Origin: Punica granatum
Taxonomy: Eukaryota > Streptophyta > Magnoliopsida > Myrtales > Lythraceae
Assembly: GCF_007655135.1 (NCBI RefSeq)
Contig: NC_045130.1
Coordinates: forward strand, 38,312,605 to 38,376,604
Length of the DNA: 64,000 bases
Direction of reading: 5' to 3'
Positions 47,750-59,498 of this stretch are shown piece by piece. The number at the start of each line of letters is the position of its first letter. Within the stretch, counting starts at the first letter, position 1. The notes beneath the pieces were generated by a model. It was given only the letters and a program-made list of their open reading frames with translations, was not told the origin of the DNA and made no database searches. The position numbers were made by a program, and so were the translations under genes.

Positions 47750-48590
47750 TACCCTCCAATTATGTTCCCGCATGTTATGTGGAAATTTTACGCGAGTTGT
47801 TGATGGTGTATATGTATCTGTTCGACATAGTATGACCTTTCTTCATGCTTTCACCAAGAGTGCTATTTTCGGAATCATTTGGATGGGACCCTTCAAGTTG
47901 GAAAGAAGAAAGGATAACTCGGAGGAACCATTTGATTGGAATAGCATATAATAATCATATGCGCTCGGAGTAGGTGCTTTACATTGCGAACGATTATCTT
48001 TATCGAACAATAACCAGCTATAAAGCAGCACGTATGAGTACCCTCCAATTACATTTTATCACATTATCAAGAACTCAAGAGGCAGAAATTTTATGCAAGT
48101 TGTTGATGGTGTATATGTATCTGTTCGACATAGTGGGACCTTTCTTCATGCTTTAACTAAGAGTGCTATTTTCGGAAGCATTTGGATGGGAACCTTCAAG
48201 TTGGAAAGAAGAAAGGATAACACGGACGAACCATTTGATCTGAAGAGCCTATAATAATCATATGCGCTCGAAGTGGGTGCTTTACATTGCTAACAATTAT
48301 CTTTATCAAAAAATAACCAGCTATAAAGCAGCACGTATAGATACCCTCCAATTACATTTTATCACATTATCGAGAACTCAAGAGGCAGAAATTAACACAA
48401 GTTCTTGAGCTATCAACTTCAAACTATGAAAATTTTCTTGCAATTGCGAACGATTATCTTTATCAGACACTAACCAGCTATCAAGCAGCACGTGTGAGTA
48501 CCCTCCAATTACATTTTATCACATTATCAAGAACTCAAGAGGCAGAAATTAACACAAGTTCTTGAGATATCAACTTGAAATTGCAAAACT
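47750..48590. repeat. ~300-bp tandem array with an internally deleted unit
   Basis: The anchor TACCCTCCAATTA starts at 47750, 48039, 48342 and 48499, so unit lengths are 289, 303 and 157 bp plus a terminal partial unit to about 48590. Units 1 and 2 share TGTTGATGGTGTATATGTAT, AGAGTGCTATTTTCGGAA and AACCAGCTATAAAGCAGCAC. Unit 3 keeps the beginning and end but lacks the middle, and units 3 and 4 share AACACAAGTTCTTGAG. There is no coding capacity. Confidence 0.88.
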
Positions 48591-49594
48591 TTTCTTTAAA
48601 TTTTAATTAATATTAGAAATTTTCGAGTGCATTTGCATGAATATTAAGAGCTATTTATGCGTCATAATATTAATTGAGTTTCTCTATATTTCGTATAGAG
48701 ATAGTTTATCGGTCTACCATGACATAAAAGAGACGAACGATGACGATTCTCCCGCATGGTGCATCAAGAGTGCGCGGGCGGGCCCAAGCTATGCCATCTC
48801 TCACTGGGCGTTGGTGCTCCGGGCGCAGGAAGAGTTGACATGGCGGGTGGAGGGGACCGCCCTGACAGACTTCACTGTTGCATGCACTGCCGTCAGTCAA
48901 CTTGACGCCGGTCAATCGGGCGGTTGTGGGATGGCTTGTAAAGTGGGCTGAGAAAATGTATTTTCAATTCGCCCCCCGAATTTTTCTAGCCGCCTGATCT
49001 ACTCCCTGTAGTTTCAGCATCCTCAATTCTCTTGCCCTAATTTGAGAATTCTTTTCAATGAGATTTTGGATAAGGGGCTAACGATAATCCACAGACTATC
49101 ATAAGAAAAGTAGGATCAGGGAGCAAGTGCCAGGGTGCAAATGACAATTAACTTAAAATCCAATGTTTACTTGCTCAATATAAAGATTAGATTTTGTACT
49201 CACGCTATGAGCGATTCTCTATAGTTTTTGAATTATCGAGTTTTGTTCATTTACCCTTTTTTTATTTGTTAATTTAATCATATCAATCAATATGTCATTC
49301 GCCCAAAACATAGTTATAAAATCAGTCTTTTAATGGTATTGAATTTTATTTTTGGGTGATACTGATAGCTGTCTTGAAAATTTATGAATTAAAATCTCAG
49401 AGAATTCATTATGACTCCTTGGTTCACCCCAATTCCCCGAGGACAGTATTATTGGTAGGACCTTCACTTAAATTTAATTTTCTTTGTCAAAGGAAAAGGC
49501 AATTAGTGCATTTCAAGTGAGAAATAGGAACACTTAAAAATCTTGAGAAAATTGAAATAAGAGAAGAAATTAAAAATATTGTCTACAAATATGG
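48591..49594. other. Non-coding spacer with a GC-rich patch
   Basis: AT-rich except for about 48740-48950, which is much richer in GC and holds an open frame of about 100 codons without recognisable features. This may be an inserted or captured fragment. No gene is called. Confidence 0.4.
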
Positions 49595-49862
49595 TATGCA
49601 AATACCGCACATCCCGCGAGTTATAAGACCAGTCGTTGTTTAAGTTAGAAAAGTAACTGGCCCATGAGAGAGAGAAGTGGAGCGTTGAAAGAAAAATGTG
49701 AGAATGAGTGGGTGGTTAAATTGACATAAGTTGACAAATTTATTCTTATTCTCTCGCTAATTTAATGGTTATAAATTTTCAATAATTTGTTTACGGATAT
49801 TTTCGAAAATTAAATATTAGACGAAAGTTTCCTTCTCCTTTTTTGTATTAGTATAGAATAGA
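49595..49862 (-). mobile_element. Short Helitron-like remnant
   Basis: On the minus strand it begins TCTATTCTATACTAATACAA right after an A, with GTCTAATATTTAATTTTCG and later AACCACCCACTCATTCTC, matching the style and some phrases of the candidate at 25479. Near the other end a GC-rich CGCGGGATGTGCGG segment could be a decayed terminal hairpin. No CTRR end is clear. Confidence 0.35.
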
Positions 49863-50796
49863 TTAAGATTAAAATATAAGAATGAATGAGTGACCAACAT
49901 TTGTTGATTCGAGCAATTTGGCGCTTGTTCCCCTTAAGTAAGATATCAATTTCGAGTTTTGTAATCCATGCCGTGAGAATTTTACTCCTTAGTGGGCCAA
50001 CCCGCTCAAAATGAATTATACGAGACCCGTTAAGTTTCTGAATACAAGTTACACACTGAAAAATATAAGAATGACTTTAATTACTGTTCTGATAACTAAT
50101 TGAAGTCGTAATAAATTATTTAAAAATATATGTTTTTGATAGGAATCAGAAGAGCAAAAAATCACTCTCTTCTACGATATTTCACAATAATTCCAACTAA
50201 TCTAAGTATAAAAATTAATTATGGAGTCATCGTATAGTTGTTAGATGACATATATAGGTTTCTTCCCTGGTTTCATCGTTGGAATTGTTTTGTTGGGGAG
50301 CATGATATTCTCGTGCTTCAATTTTTCTTTTCAATGTCAATAAAATCATATCGTCATCGTCGTCATCATAATCAAAATTTTTATCCTCTACTTATTTTAA
50401 AAAATAAAAATCTCGCCTCTACCTAATATTATATACGTTTATATATATCTAGTATGTTTAACATGATAATATCGATCTATAACAATTACCACTTAGTATT
50501 CTTAGTATTTAAATCGTGGAATATAAGTTCAGCAATGATGGAAATGGCAATCCAGCCGTAAAACCTCAAAGGATGTCATATCGGATCGAGCATATAGCTC
50601 GGCAAATACACAGTGCTCTAAAGTTGTCGTGCCTCATTCTGAACCATTGATGTCTACTCCTTCTAGAGGCTAAGCTCTCGTGCTTTCCATAGTTGAGATA
50701 TCATAGTTATTTTATCATTATCATCCATTTATTATATGTTTTACTAGCTAGGGAAGGCATTATAAATTTGGAAATTGCCAAAGTGACTCCAGTGGT
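49863..50796. other. AT-rich spacer
   Basis: No gene or clear repeat is recognised. Confidence 0.4.
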
Positions 50797-50958
50797 ATGG
50801 GACGACTAAAAACTGAAATTGCAGAAATACAACGATTGTTCGATAGCCTCGACGAAGTCAATAAGGCCGGCAAGATATTCCAATTCCTCATTGGTGTCCC
50901 GCAACTAATAACAATAATCCTAAATAAAATAATAAGGAAGAGTAAAGGAAAAATGTAA
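50797..50958 (+). CDS. Hypothetical small ORF, 53 codons
   Basis: ATG at 50797 and TAA at 50956-50958. The product begins MGRLKTEIAEIQRLFDSLDE, continues into a hydrophobic stretch (FQFLIGVPQLITIIL) and ends with a basic tail (RKSKGKM). Amphipathic charge pattern and hydrophobic block are more protein-like than the neighbouring frames, but no homologue, promoter or intron support is visible. It may be a remnant exon or chance. Confidence 0.2.
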   Translation: MGRLKTEIAEIQRLFDSLDEVNKAGKIFQFLIGVPQLITIILNKIIRKSKGKM

Positions 50959-52168
50959 AAAAATTTACAATTTATATTTTATTTCCGTTTTTATTATTAA
51001 TGTATCGGTACATTTTTCAAAGTACACGTAGATTGGAGTTGGTAAATTAATTTAATGAGTTAGACTAGAAGCTACATAAAGATTAATTTTAAGGATTTAT
51101 ATATATATATATATATATTATGTATGTATATATGTTGATGGGGTAACAGTTGTTTGTTCATAGTAGTGGTGGATTTATCACAGAACAGAATCCGGCTTAG
51201 TTTGGCTTTGGACTGAGTTGGCAATTGAATCAAAAAGCTCAGCAAAGTCAACTCAACATCTTCAAGGTTTCCAATTGCAGTGCAGATCATCTCTTGTGAA
51301 TGCTGGGAAAAAAAATTGCATATATATACATACATATATATGATGTGTTATATTTATATTGTTTTGAAGAAAATCGAAATTTGGCTTTCTCCAACAATGC
51401 AGGCATTCAATTCTCAACATCGATTTGATTAGTTGGGGGGGGTGGATGCAATTGTATGTTGCTATTGGTGTGCTCGGTAACGAAATTAAATCTAACTTAA
51501 CTTTATTTTATTTTAATTTCCCATTAATTCAACAACATAATTATTACTTTTTGATTAATTTATTTAATTTAATAATAAATTCTCCCATATATTTTTTCTT
51601 ATTTATTATTACAATTAATTCTTTAATACTGAATTCTTCTAACTATTCAATCTTAATAATAAATTTTTTCAACTACTTTTGTTTTTATCCCGTGATATCA
51701 AACTATATATATTACATTAGAATTTTAAAACTTAAGGAGTTAAAGATACAATACAATCCCGACTTGTTAACCATTGTTAATGACTCATCATCTCGTATAC
51801 AATCATCTTGCACTAGAAAAGCCACAGTCCATAATTTGCGCTACCTGTATATACAATTTTTGAGTCGATTTCATATCAACAAATGATCGAGAATAGGATG
51901 TTTATACATCTCGAATGCCATAGTTGCTTCTAACTGCAGTGTCTTAATGTATTAGCACGAAATATTGGATTTGCGAAGGGAAAAAGAAAATAGACGTGTC
52001 CTCCCTTATAATTTTTAAAAAAGGAAAATGGACGTGGCGTCGGCTCATTGGTGAGGTGCAGTGAGCAGACTAGCTCTCGTCTGCATGGAATCATAACTCG
52101 AGTAGTATGCATGATCGGTGCCACGTGTGCCTTTCCTCTTCTTGTGTCAAAGTTGCAATCTTTCTCAT
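50959..52168. other. AT-rich spacer before the second PP2C
   Basis: Contains a TA microsatellite at about 51098-51119 and a possible diverged MITE (51467-51700). The 153-codon frame at 51425-51886 is a by-product of AT-rich repeat sequence and is not called. Confidence 0.4.
51467..51700 (-). repeat. Possible diverged third copy of the Tourist-like MITE
   Basis: Read on the minus strand, this segment has ATTATGTTGTTGAATTAA, then GAAATTAAAATAAAA and ends with ...CCGAGCACACC, resembling the right half and terminus of the MITE at 38817. GATTGAATAGTT also matches its interior. The opposite end cannot be placed. Confidence 0.3.
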
Positions 52169-52828
52169 CTCACTCTCTCTCTCTCTCTGCTGTAAGCTTT
52201 TCAATGGCCACTCGCAGCATAACCCAGCTTCACTCTATCATCCATTGATCCTCTCTCTCTCTAGGGTTTGAGATTCCCCAGCTGCCCTCTCCGGACAGAG
52301 GAGCTGCGCGGTCGTCTCGGATTCGGATCCTCCGAGCACCACCGCCGGATCGAATCTCATCGTCCCGATTCGCCTGATCCTCCTGATCCGTTTCATATCG
52401 GAGCTCAAGCTCGCAGAATCTGTTCCAAAGACCTGTAATTTCTTCCTTATCCTGGCTTCCCTTCCCGTCAACACCCGGAATTCAGCTAGCTGCAATTGTG
52501 CCGCGGAATTCGGATCCCGTTTCATGGTTTTGGGCCTTTTGGCATTTGTGATTTTTGAGTTGTTATTTGATTGCTGACTGACCGATGGAAACAGTTAAAA
52601 TGATACTTAGGAAGAGGGTAGCATGGTTGAATTTGACATTTTAGGATTAAAAGGGGTGATCTTGACACTGTCTTGTTCGCAGACTTTGGTTTGCATTTGC
52701 TTTTCCTTGTCCGGATACTGTTCGCGGAAACGAAATTATCTTCAATGATATCTCATTGTTCTCGTTGTTTCCACTTATGTTGGCAAGTGTGTCTTTCGCA
52801 GGAGAGCCGGGTGGCTGATATAGATGGT
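52169..52828 (+). other. Second PP2C: 5' leader region
   Basis: A (CT)n tract (about 52172-52189) and a GC-richer block (52260-52400) look like promoter-proximal leader. A leader intron is likely between about 52440 and 52800, as a TTTCGCAG acceptor-like site is at about 52794-52801. No separate gene is seen. Confidence 0.45.
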
Positions 52829-55633
52829 ATGCAACGCTTGTATAAGAATGTCATTGTTCAAGCTGGGCTTTTAGGATTACTCCCTCCTCTTCGAAGACCA
52901 CGATTGGGCTGCTATACGGCCAGAACTTTTCATGCGGGTCTTGGGCTGACATATCCGTGGAGGTATCAACTGAGTACGGGATACAAGATGATGGTGGACA
53001 CGGGCGCAACGGAGAAAAGAGAACCCATCGCAGACGTGTTTATGGCGAAAGAAGACGACGGTGGATTTGCGATTGCAAGTGGAGGCTGGAAAAGGTGCCC
53101 TTTATTTTATTTATTTATTTTTTAACTTTTGTTTTCAGTATTTTGGTTTGCCTGTTACTTGGATGTGGAAAGTGAGTGGATCATTTGTGCGTCGAAATTA
53201 GTATTTGTTATATTATGTTATCTTCTCCTTTTGGTACCTGAGTTGTCAAAGGGCATTTTTTGGCATAACCAGCTGTTGTGAGTACTTATTCGGGCCTTTC
53301 CCTTTGAAGGTGGAGCTTGGTTGTAGAGAAGTACTGAAAGTACAATAAATTTTCTCATTAGTCGATGGAAGAAAAACTAAAAATAAAAGTTTGGCCATTT
53401 TCCTTGAGATCTATCTTCTAATGTCAATTTGACATCAGGCTGTTTTATTCTTCGTGTCACTATGAGGAAGATGTCGGAATGGTGGAGTTGCTTCCAATAA
53501 AGTTTATTGACCATTTCCATTTCATTTTTATCGACAGTGAAGATGGAAAGTTTAGCTGGGGATACTCGAGCTTCCGGGGGAAAAGAGTGACAATGGAGGA
53601 TTTTTATGATGTTAAAACTTCTAAAATTGACGGAGAGACGGTCTGCATGTTTGGAATATTTGATGGTTAGGATTCAATGTCTCTTCTTCAATTTTGACTG
53701 TGCGGACATTACAACCTTCCTGCTCGGAGTTAACATAGTGTATATATACATTGATATTTCTAATTCTGTTTCTGATTCTGTCAGTAAAAGCTGTAATTTG
53801 TCCTTACAGGCCACGGTGGGTCTCGGGCTGCTGAATACTTGAAGGAGCATCTGTTTGATAACCTCATTAAGCATCCACAGTTCATGACAGATGTTAAATC
53901 AACAATAAGTACGTGCGTACGCTTAACTTTTACATGTAGTGCTAGATTTTGTAGAAAATTATTTTGGTCCCAAGCGCAGAAAAATTCGACAGATAAGTTA
54001 TTAGCTCCTCTGTTTTTTTTTTTTTGAGCCATAAGAATCTTAGTAGGAACAACCTATATCAGCGACTCTTTTCTTATATTGGCTCGAGTGTCGAATGCTC
54101 TTTCTTCTTCTGCATGAGCTCATTTGAAATGCTCTTCCCATTTACGCATCTGTATGAGCTGATTTAATTTCTCTGGTGAGGTTTCAGCTGAAACCTATCA
54201 GCAGACCGACATGGATTTTCTAGAATCTGAAAGAGATACTTGTCGTGACGATGGTTCGACTGCATCCACAGCAGTATTGGTTGGCAGGCATTTGTATGTG
54301 GCAAATGTTGGAGATTCTCGTACTGTAATATCAAAGGCTGGCAAAGGTATCGTTGTCTTACATTTTATCTTCCCTTGTGAAACTTCATTTCTATAACTTC
54401 AGATTTCCTATTAGAGTGGGAGGTGGAAACTTTGCAAAATATACGGGGGGACAACTTGTATGAATTAGAGATATTGATTAAAGTAAATTGCTGGCGGAAA
54501 TATATATACTATTGACCTGACCATAATTTCTTCCTTGTCATGCTTTATAAGACAGTTCAATTGTGATATGGTGCCTGGAACTTACCTTCAGAATCAGGTC
54601 AATTTTATATCTTGACCAACAACACAGAAGTTCATCTTCCAGTAGCTGAGGTTTAGAATTAAAAATGGCTTAGGATACTGTTCTGGTCAACTTCTTTTTG
54701 GCCGAACATTTAGTTGAGGACTTCTCAGTAATTTTAAGCATCATCCTGTTGTACAGCAATTGCACTCTCTGAAGACCATAAACCAAACAGAAGTGATGAG
54801 AGAAAGAGAATTGAAAGTGCAGGAGGTGTTGTTATGTGGGCAGGTATAGTTGTCTTTGTCACGTCTACGCAGCTGAATATTTCTCTTTTTGATTCAGTTA
54901 GCAGCTTTTTGGTTCACAAATTTTTACTTAAATCTGGTGAGAAATTCCACCAGGCACTTGATACGTGTGTTCGGGTTGGCAGGTACTTGGAGGGTAGGAG
55001 GTATATTAGCCATGTCCCGTGCTTTTGGTAACCGCATGCTGAAGCAATTTGTTGTTGCGGAGCCCGAGATTCAGGTGCAACTTTTGAGGACAAATTTCCG
55101 TGCGATTCTTATTTATGGTCGAGCTGAATTCTACTATGAATCAGTTTATTTCTTATATTTCATCTGTATTCATACAAAATAGCTTCAAAGAATTGAGTGC
55201 TTGGCCAGTACTTCCAAGTATCGCGTAAATTATGAGGATTTCTATCATAATGTTTCAGGAGCAAGAGATTGATGAAGAATTTGAATTACTCATACTTGCC
55301 AGTGATGGACTGTGGGATGTGGTGCCTAACGAGGTAAGCCACCGTCCTTATTTCTCTCTACTTTTTTCAGATGCAATGATCTGCGTCTGCTTCAGAGCAG
55401 CTCTTGAATTTGTTCAGCGGTCTGTGTTACAGGACGCTGTTTCACTTGCCAGAGCAGAGGAAGAACCAGAGATCGCGGCGAGGAAATTAACTGAAGCGGC
55501 CTTTAACAGAGGCAGTGCTGACAACATAACGTGCATTGTCGTGAAGTTTCACCACAGCAAAACTGAGGCAGAAGATCCTGTGGCTTCTCAAACCGGTGCG
55601 GTGCCAAACCACAGCGCTTCTGTAGATTTGTAG
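52829..55633 (+). CDS. Protein phosphatase 2C, PP2C76-like (not clade A), 8 exons
   Basis: Mg/Mn-dependent Ser/Thr phosphatase. Exons: 52829-53094, 53538-53665, 53810-53908, 54188-54346, 54757-54843, 54983-55074, 55259-55333 and 55433-55633, all GT-AG and in phase, 368 aa. The catalytic domain starts at about residue 92: [33 protein letters not shown] (metal-binding Asp/Gly at about 131-132, split by an intron), [72 protein letters not shown] and [13 protein letters not shown]. The long N-terminal extension (about 90 aa, hydrophobic then Arg-rich: [14 protein letters not shown]) could be a targeting or anchor segment. Position beside CNGC1 and DnaJ suggests orthology to Arabidopsis At5g53140 (PP2C76). 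The start is the first ATG in frame after a probable leader intron and is moderately certain. Confidence 0.92.
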
Positions 55634-56104
55634 ATGGGAGTCAATTTAATCTACTATCGAGATTTCACGTGTACGCAATGCATAATGCTCGGGTCACGTA
55701 GGGAGACATTTGTTTATTTAATTATTATGATTGGTTGTGTCCCTATTCTCGTCCTCTTCCATACGACCCTGTCACTTTATGCGATGCTGAAGACTCGCCT
55801 TCTTCAAGTTGTTCGATTGATTCCTAATTCGAGAGTTTATTGCAGTGATTCGAGGGGAAAAATATTCGTGTTCTTACATGTTTGCTACTGAAATTCGAAA
55901 CTATAGCGAAAAACCCTCCATGGAAATCATGCTTTCATATTTATGAGGTCAGCAGCCTTTGCTCCCTGCATCGGTTATTTCTAGTCCTTCCGAGTGCATT
56001 TATATTTGCTATTGCCATTCCCATAGGGCCATAGGTCTCCTTCCAATGAGCTTACTGGTCTGTCCCAGCGGCATTAGCGTCCGTTGCGTTTGGCAGGAGA
56101 CTCT

Positions 56105-56257
56105 TATTGAGATCGAAGTCCATTTCTTTCCGAGAACAGCCATGGCCATACTTCTATTGAGATCAAAGTCCATTTCTTTCCGAAGTTCCAGCCATGGCCA
56201 TGTTTTTATTGAGATCAAAGTCCATTTCTTTGTGAGATACGGCCATGCCCTTCTCTT
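56105..56257. repeat. 51-52-bp tandem repeat, three units
   Basis: ATTGAGATC(A/G)AAGTCCATTT starts at 56105, 56156 and 56208, each followed by CTTTCCGA-type sequence and GCCATGGCCAT. Steps are 51 and 52 bp. It lies about 470 bp after the PP2C stop codon, possibly in or just beyond its 3' untranslated region. On the minus strand the repeat reads as a short repeated peptide frame, with no evidence of expression. Confidence 0.8.
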
Positions 56258-58087
56258 CTTGATGTCCGCTTGTCGAAGCTGCTGCAGGCTCGACCACCTT
56301 CCCCTTCGCCCTTCTCATCTACTTTGATACAAAGTGATCCAAGAAAAAAAGAAACAGCAATCAATATCTAATGGTGTCTAACTTATTTGGCTTGTTTCAA
56401 TCATCGATGAAGTAGATCACTGGATTCGATTGAGGGTCTTACTGGGAGCCGAATTCCGATGAGTCCTGTTGAGGTTGTGTTTTGTACTGTGATGGGTCCC
56501 TAAGTAGCTTATTGAACCGAGTAATCTGCTCGAACAGGATCATCCTAGTTTAGTAGGCTTAGAAAAATCTGGGATCCTCTTCTTCCATTGCTGTCCAAAC
56601 TATAGGATATACAATTCGTGAATTAATTACATGAGATTATCTCGAGATTTCTTGCAAGTGACTACATTAGATGGGGAAGTTTGCAATGATTACTCAAATC
56701 TACGAGACTCGGCTTTTATGGTTGAATTGCATAAGAGAGTGATCGCCTTGGCTTTTGTCATATACATAACCGGACATCCTTCTGTGGAATGCCGAACCTG
56801 TAAAGAGCCATCGAACCTTTACATGTTGAGAACAGTTACAAGAGATATCCGGGCGAGTGGCAGTGCGAAAGAAAGATCATAAGCAGAAACGCATCGAACT
56901 GTTCGATGTGAAGGACTTACATGCGCGGCGAGTTGTTCGATTTCCTTTGGAATGTTGCGTACCTTTGGCATTTGCTAGAGTATCAGGAGAGATGGCTCTG
57001 ATCCAATCTGCAGAGCCTTACCAGTGAGTTACACGACCACTTCATTTCGATTCGATTTTGTTAACACAGCCTGATACTGCAGTGAATCACGCAGCGCTCA
57101 TATATGAATCACAACTGAAAGAACTGCGCATTCTAGACTAGGAGAATCGGTATCGGAAAATGAAGAACAGGTCAAACGTTCTGGAGTAGTTTTCTCGATT
57201 CACCTTTCAGCATTCAATCCGACGATAAGATTTATGATCCGGAAAATCAAGAACCTCTGAAGGAGGAGAAACCAAGAAGAACTCCAGAGAGGCAGTGTCT
57301 GCTATGTAACTGAAATAACGGCTTGCTACTGCTGAAGAAGACTTGGAAGTACACAATTGCTCGTTTATGGTCCCGAATCGAGCATTTTCATACTTGTTAT
57401 GTTTCGAAAGAAAGAATAAAACGATCGAAATTATCCGAAAAGTTCACAGTCAGCCACGTTTAAAATGGCAATAGTTCAAAACTGGTCAAGACAACCACTT
57501 GAAGATGGCTCGGATCCCTCGCCGTTGAGCATAGAATGAGCTAACCGGCGAGGATCATACTATACAGACCAAGGAAAGGATGCTTGCAGCAAACTAGTTG
57601 TCATAGACCTAAGCAAAAGCGAATCGAGCTCGAGAATGGTGACGTACTACTTACGCGAAAACTGCTCGTTTTTTTTCACCGTCTTAGTCGTTGTTCTTAT
57701 TTCTTTCCTTTTGTTTTGGCAATTACTGCTGAAGGATGGAACTGAATGACTCGACTCGATAGTAAGCCTCATAGTTAAAAAAAGAAAAGAAAAAATACGA
57801 ATCCCACATAAGTCTATTGCTAAAAGCAGTAGATTGACCTAATAATTATTCATTTTACAAAAAAGACATTACCATGTATACTCTTCAAACCCATTTTTAT
57901 GGTTAATATTTAACCCGAGTTAATACATCTCCACCTCCAATCCATACATCTGAGTTGGCCCCAAAAAAAAAAAGAAAAAAAAGAAAATCATTATTAAAAA
58001 AAAAACCACACTTAACCTTTTTACATTTATTTATTATTTATTCAATATTTAATAAGTTATTTATTATAATTATTATTTTCTTTTTGT
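56258..58087. other. Non-coding interval between PP2C and DnaJ genes
   Basis: No open frame above about 85 codons and no family resemblance. Poly-A-rich stretches lie at about 57960-58010. Nothing else is recognised. Confidence 0.45.
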
Positions 58088-59498
58088 TTGAGTTAAGGCT
58101 GCTTGTCTAAGCTTGAAGCTCTCTCTTCGTTTCTTGTGAACTGTACAATGGTGATGGTGTCCTCTTCAGATTCAAATTCCCCTTCACTCCCACCGCCTCC
58201 TCACTCTCATGGGTAAGCAGCTCCTCCTCTCCCTCCTTCACCTTCCCCCGCTCGCTCTGCCCATTTCCTCTTCCCCTCGGTAGGAATGCACTTCACTGAA
58301 TCTGTTGCTGTGCTTTCGAGAAAAATGCCCGCCCTAGGGTTTCGTGCCCACCGCTGCTGAGAATCGGGCTCAGGGCTTAGATGGGTGCGTGAATTTCGTG
58401 CTCAAAGACTCTGCCTTTTTCAGCTCGTGTTACTGTTCATCAGTGGGTTGGGTGAATTATGGTTCAAATCAAGATTCGTGTGCTTAACCGTTAGATGCTG
58501 ACTAGTTGCCCTGGGTTTCGGTTCGACCCAGGAGGAATTTTGTTGGGGTTTTGGGATTGTTGCAGTGATGAGTAGTTTTTCTGGGTGATTGGCTGCTGTG
58601 AGTTTGAATTCTGAGCTGCCTTTGTTTCAATCTTTGTGTTGTATTTGTTTAGATCGTGGTAAAGTCGAACTCTTTTCTAGGGCCGAGCTAAATCTGTTGT
58701 CTTTCGCTTGTCATGATCCCGGGATCTACTGAAACAATAGCTCGAGTTTGGGACGATGTTGTTGTTGTTGTTGTTGTGGCTAGCACGTTAAAAGTTTACG
58801 ATTCACCGGTGTAAGTTTGAACACATGTTCCTTTCAGTTGGTTGATTATTAGCGATTTAGCAATCACGGTGCCGATCCACATGATGTGCTCAGGTTTTCT
58901 GGGTAGATCTCATTCTAGTTTTGCTAATTTCTCCTTATATGTTTTGGCTGGCTTGGTGTAAATGCATTGATCAACATTAATTGTCTTGTGTTATGCCCTA
59001 AATATTCGGGAAAATTGAAGAAGCTTGTGTTCTGCCTCATGTTTTATTTGTCCTACGTGCCGGTTTCCTTGAATAGTTGGAATTATCACTCTACATGGCA
59101 AGCTAATGAATGTGGCTCACAAACCGGAAATCCTGTTCTGTGGGTGTACCTTTCTAAAGTGATTTGTAACGGTCTTTGTAGTGATTTTTGGAATCAAATA
59201 TTCGCTGTATTGTTAGTCGAGACTTTATTTCATTGTCTTGTCTCTAGTAATCTCTGCGAATCTAGAAAAAAATTGAGATCCCCTAATCATAACGTATTAA
59301 GCCACGTAGGTTTCCTAGTTTTACCAATTTTCAGATTTTGTGACAGGTAGCTGACAGAAGGATGTTCCCCCTTGGTATCTCAAAGTCGTAACCGCTCCGA
59401 GTCTGGGGGTCTGATTGTTATTCATCTTCAATTAATGTTAGAATCTGACCAGGAACGGACAGCATCAGATAGGGATCAAAACATTAACGAATCATCTG
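58088..59498 (+). other. DnaJ gene 5' leader with probable intron
   Basis: A pyrimidine-rich leader-like segment near 58110-58212 ends in a strong donor (GTAAGC at 58213). A good acceptor (GTGACAG, ending at 59346) precedes the coding exon, so a leader intron of about 1.13 kb is likely. The leader exon contains an ATG at 58148 whose frame, if spliced as proposed, stops after 22 codons just beyond the junction. A (GTT)n repeat is at about 58757-58778. Confidence 0.5.

Noticed and set aside
47750..48590. CRISPR-like array
   Set aside because: Units are long, adjacent and lack spacer/repeat alternation, and the DNA is clearly plant nuclear.
48637..48951. 104-codon frame in a GC-rich patch
   Set aside because: Mixed AT-rich start and GC-rich end, and no recognisable family. 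The GC patch is noted but not called a gene.
51425..51886. 153-codon frame rich in Asn, Ile and Phe
   Set aside because: Composition is that of AT-rich repeat DNA and it overlaps a probable MITE remnant.
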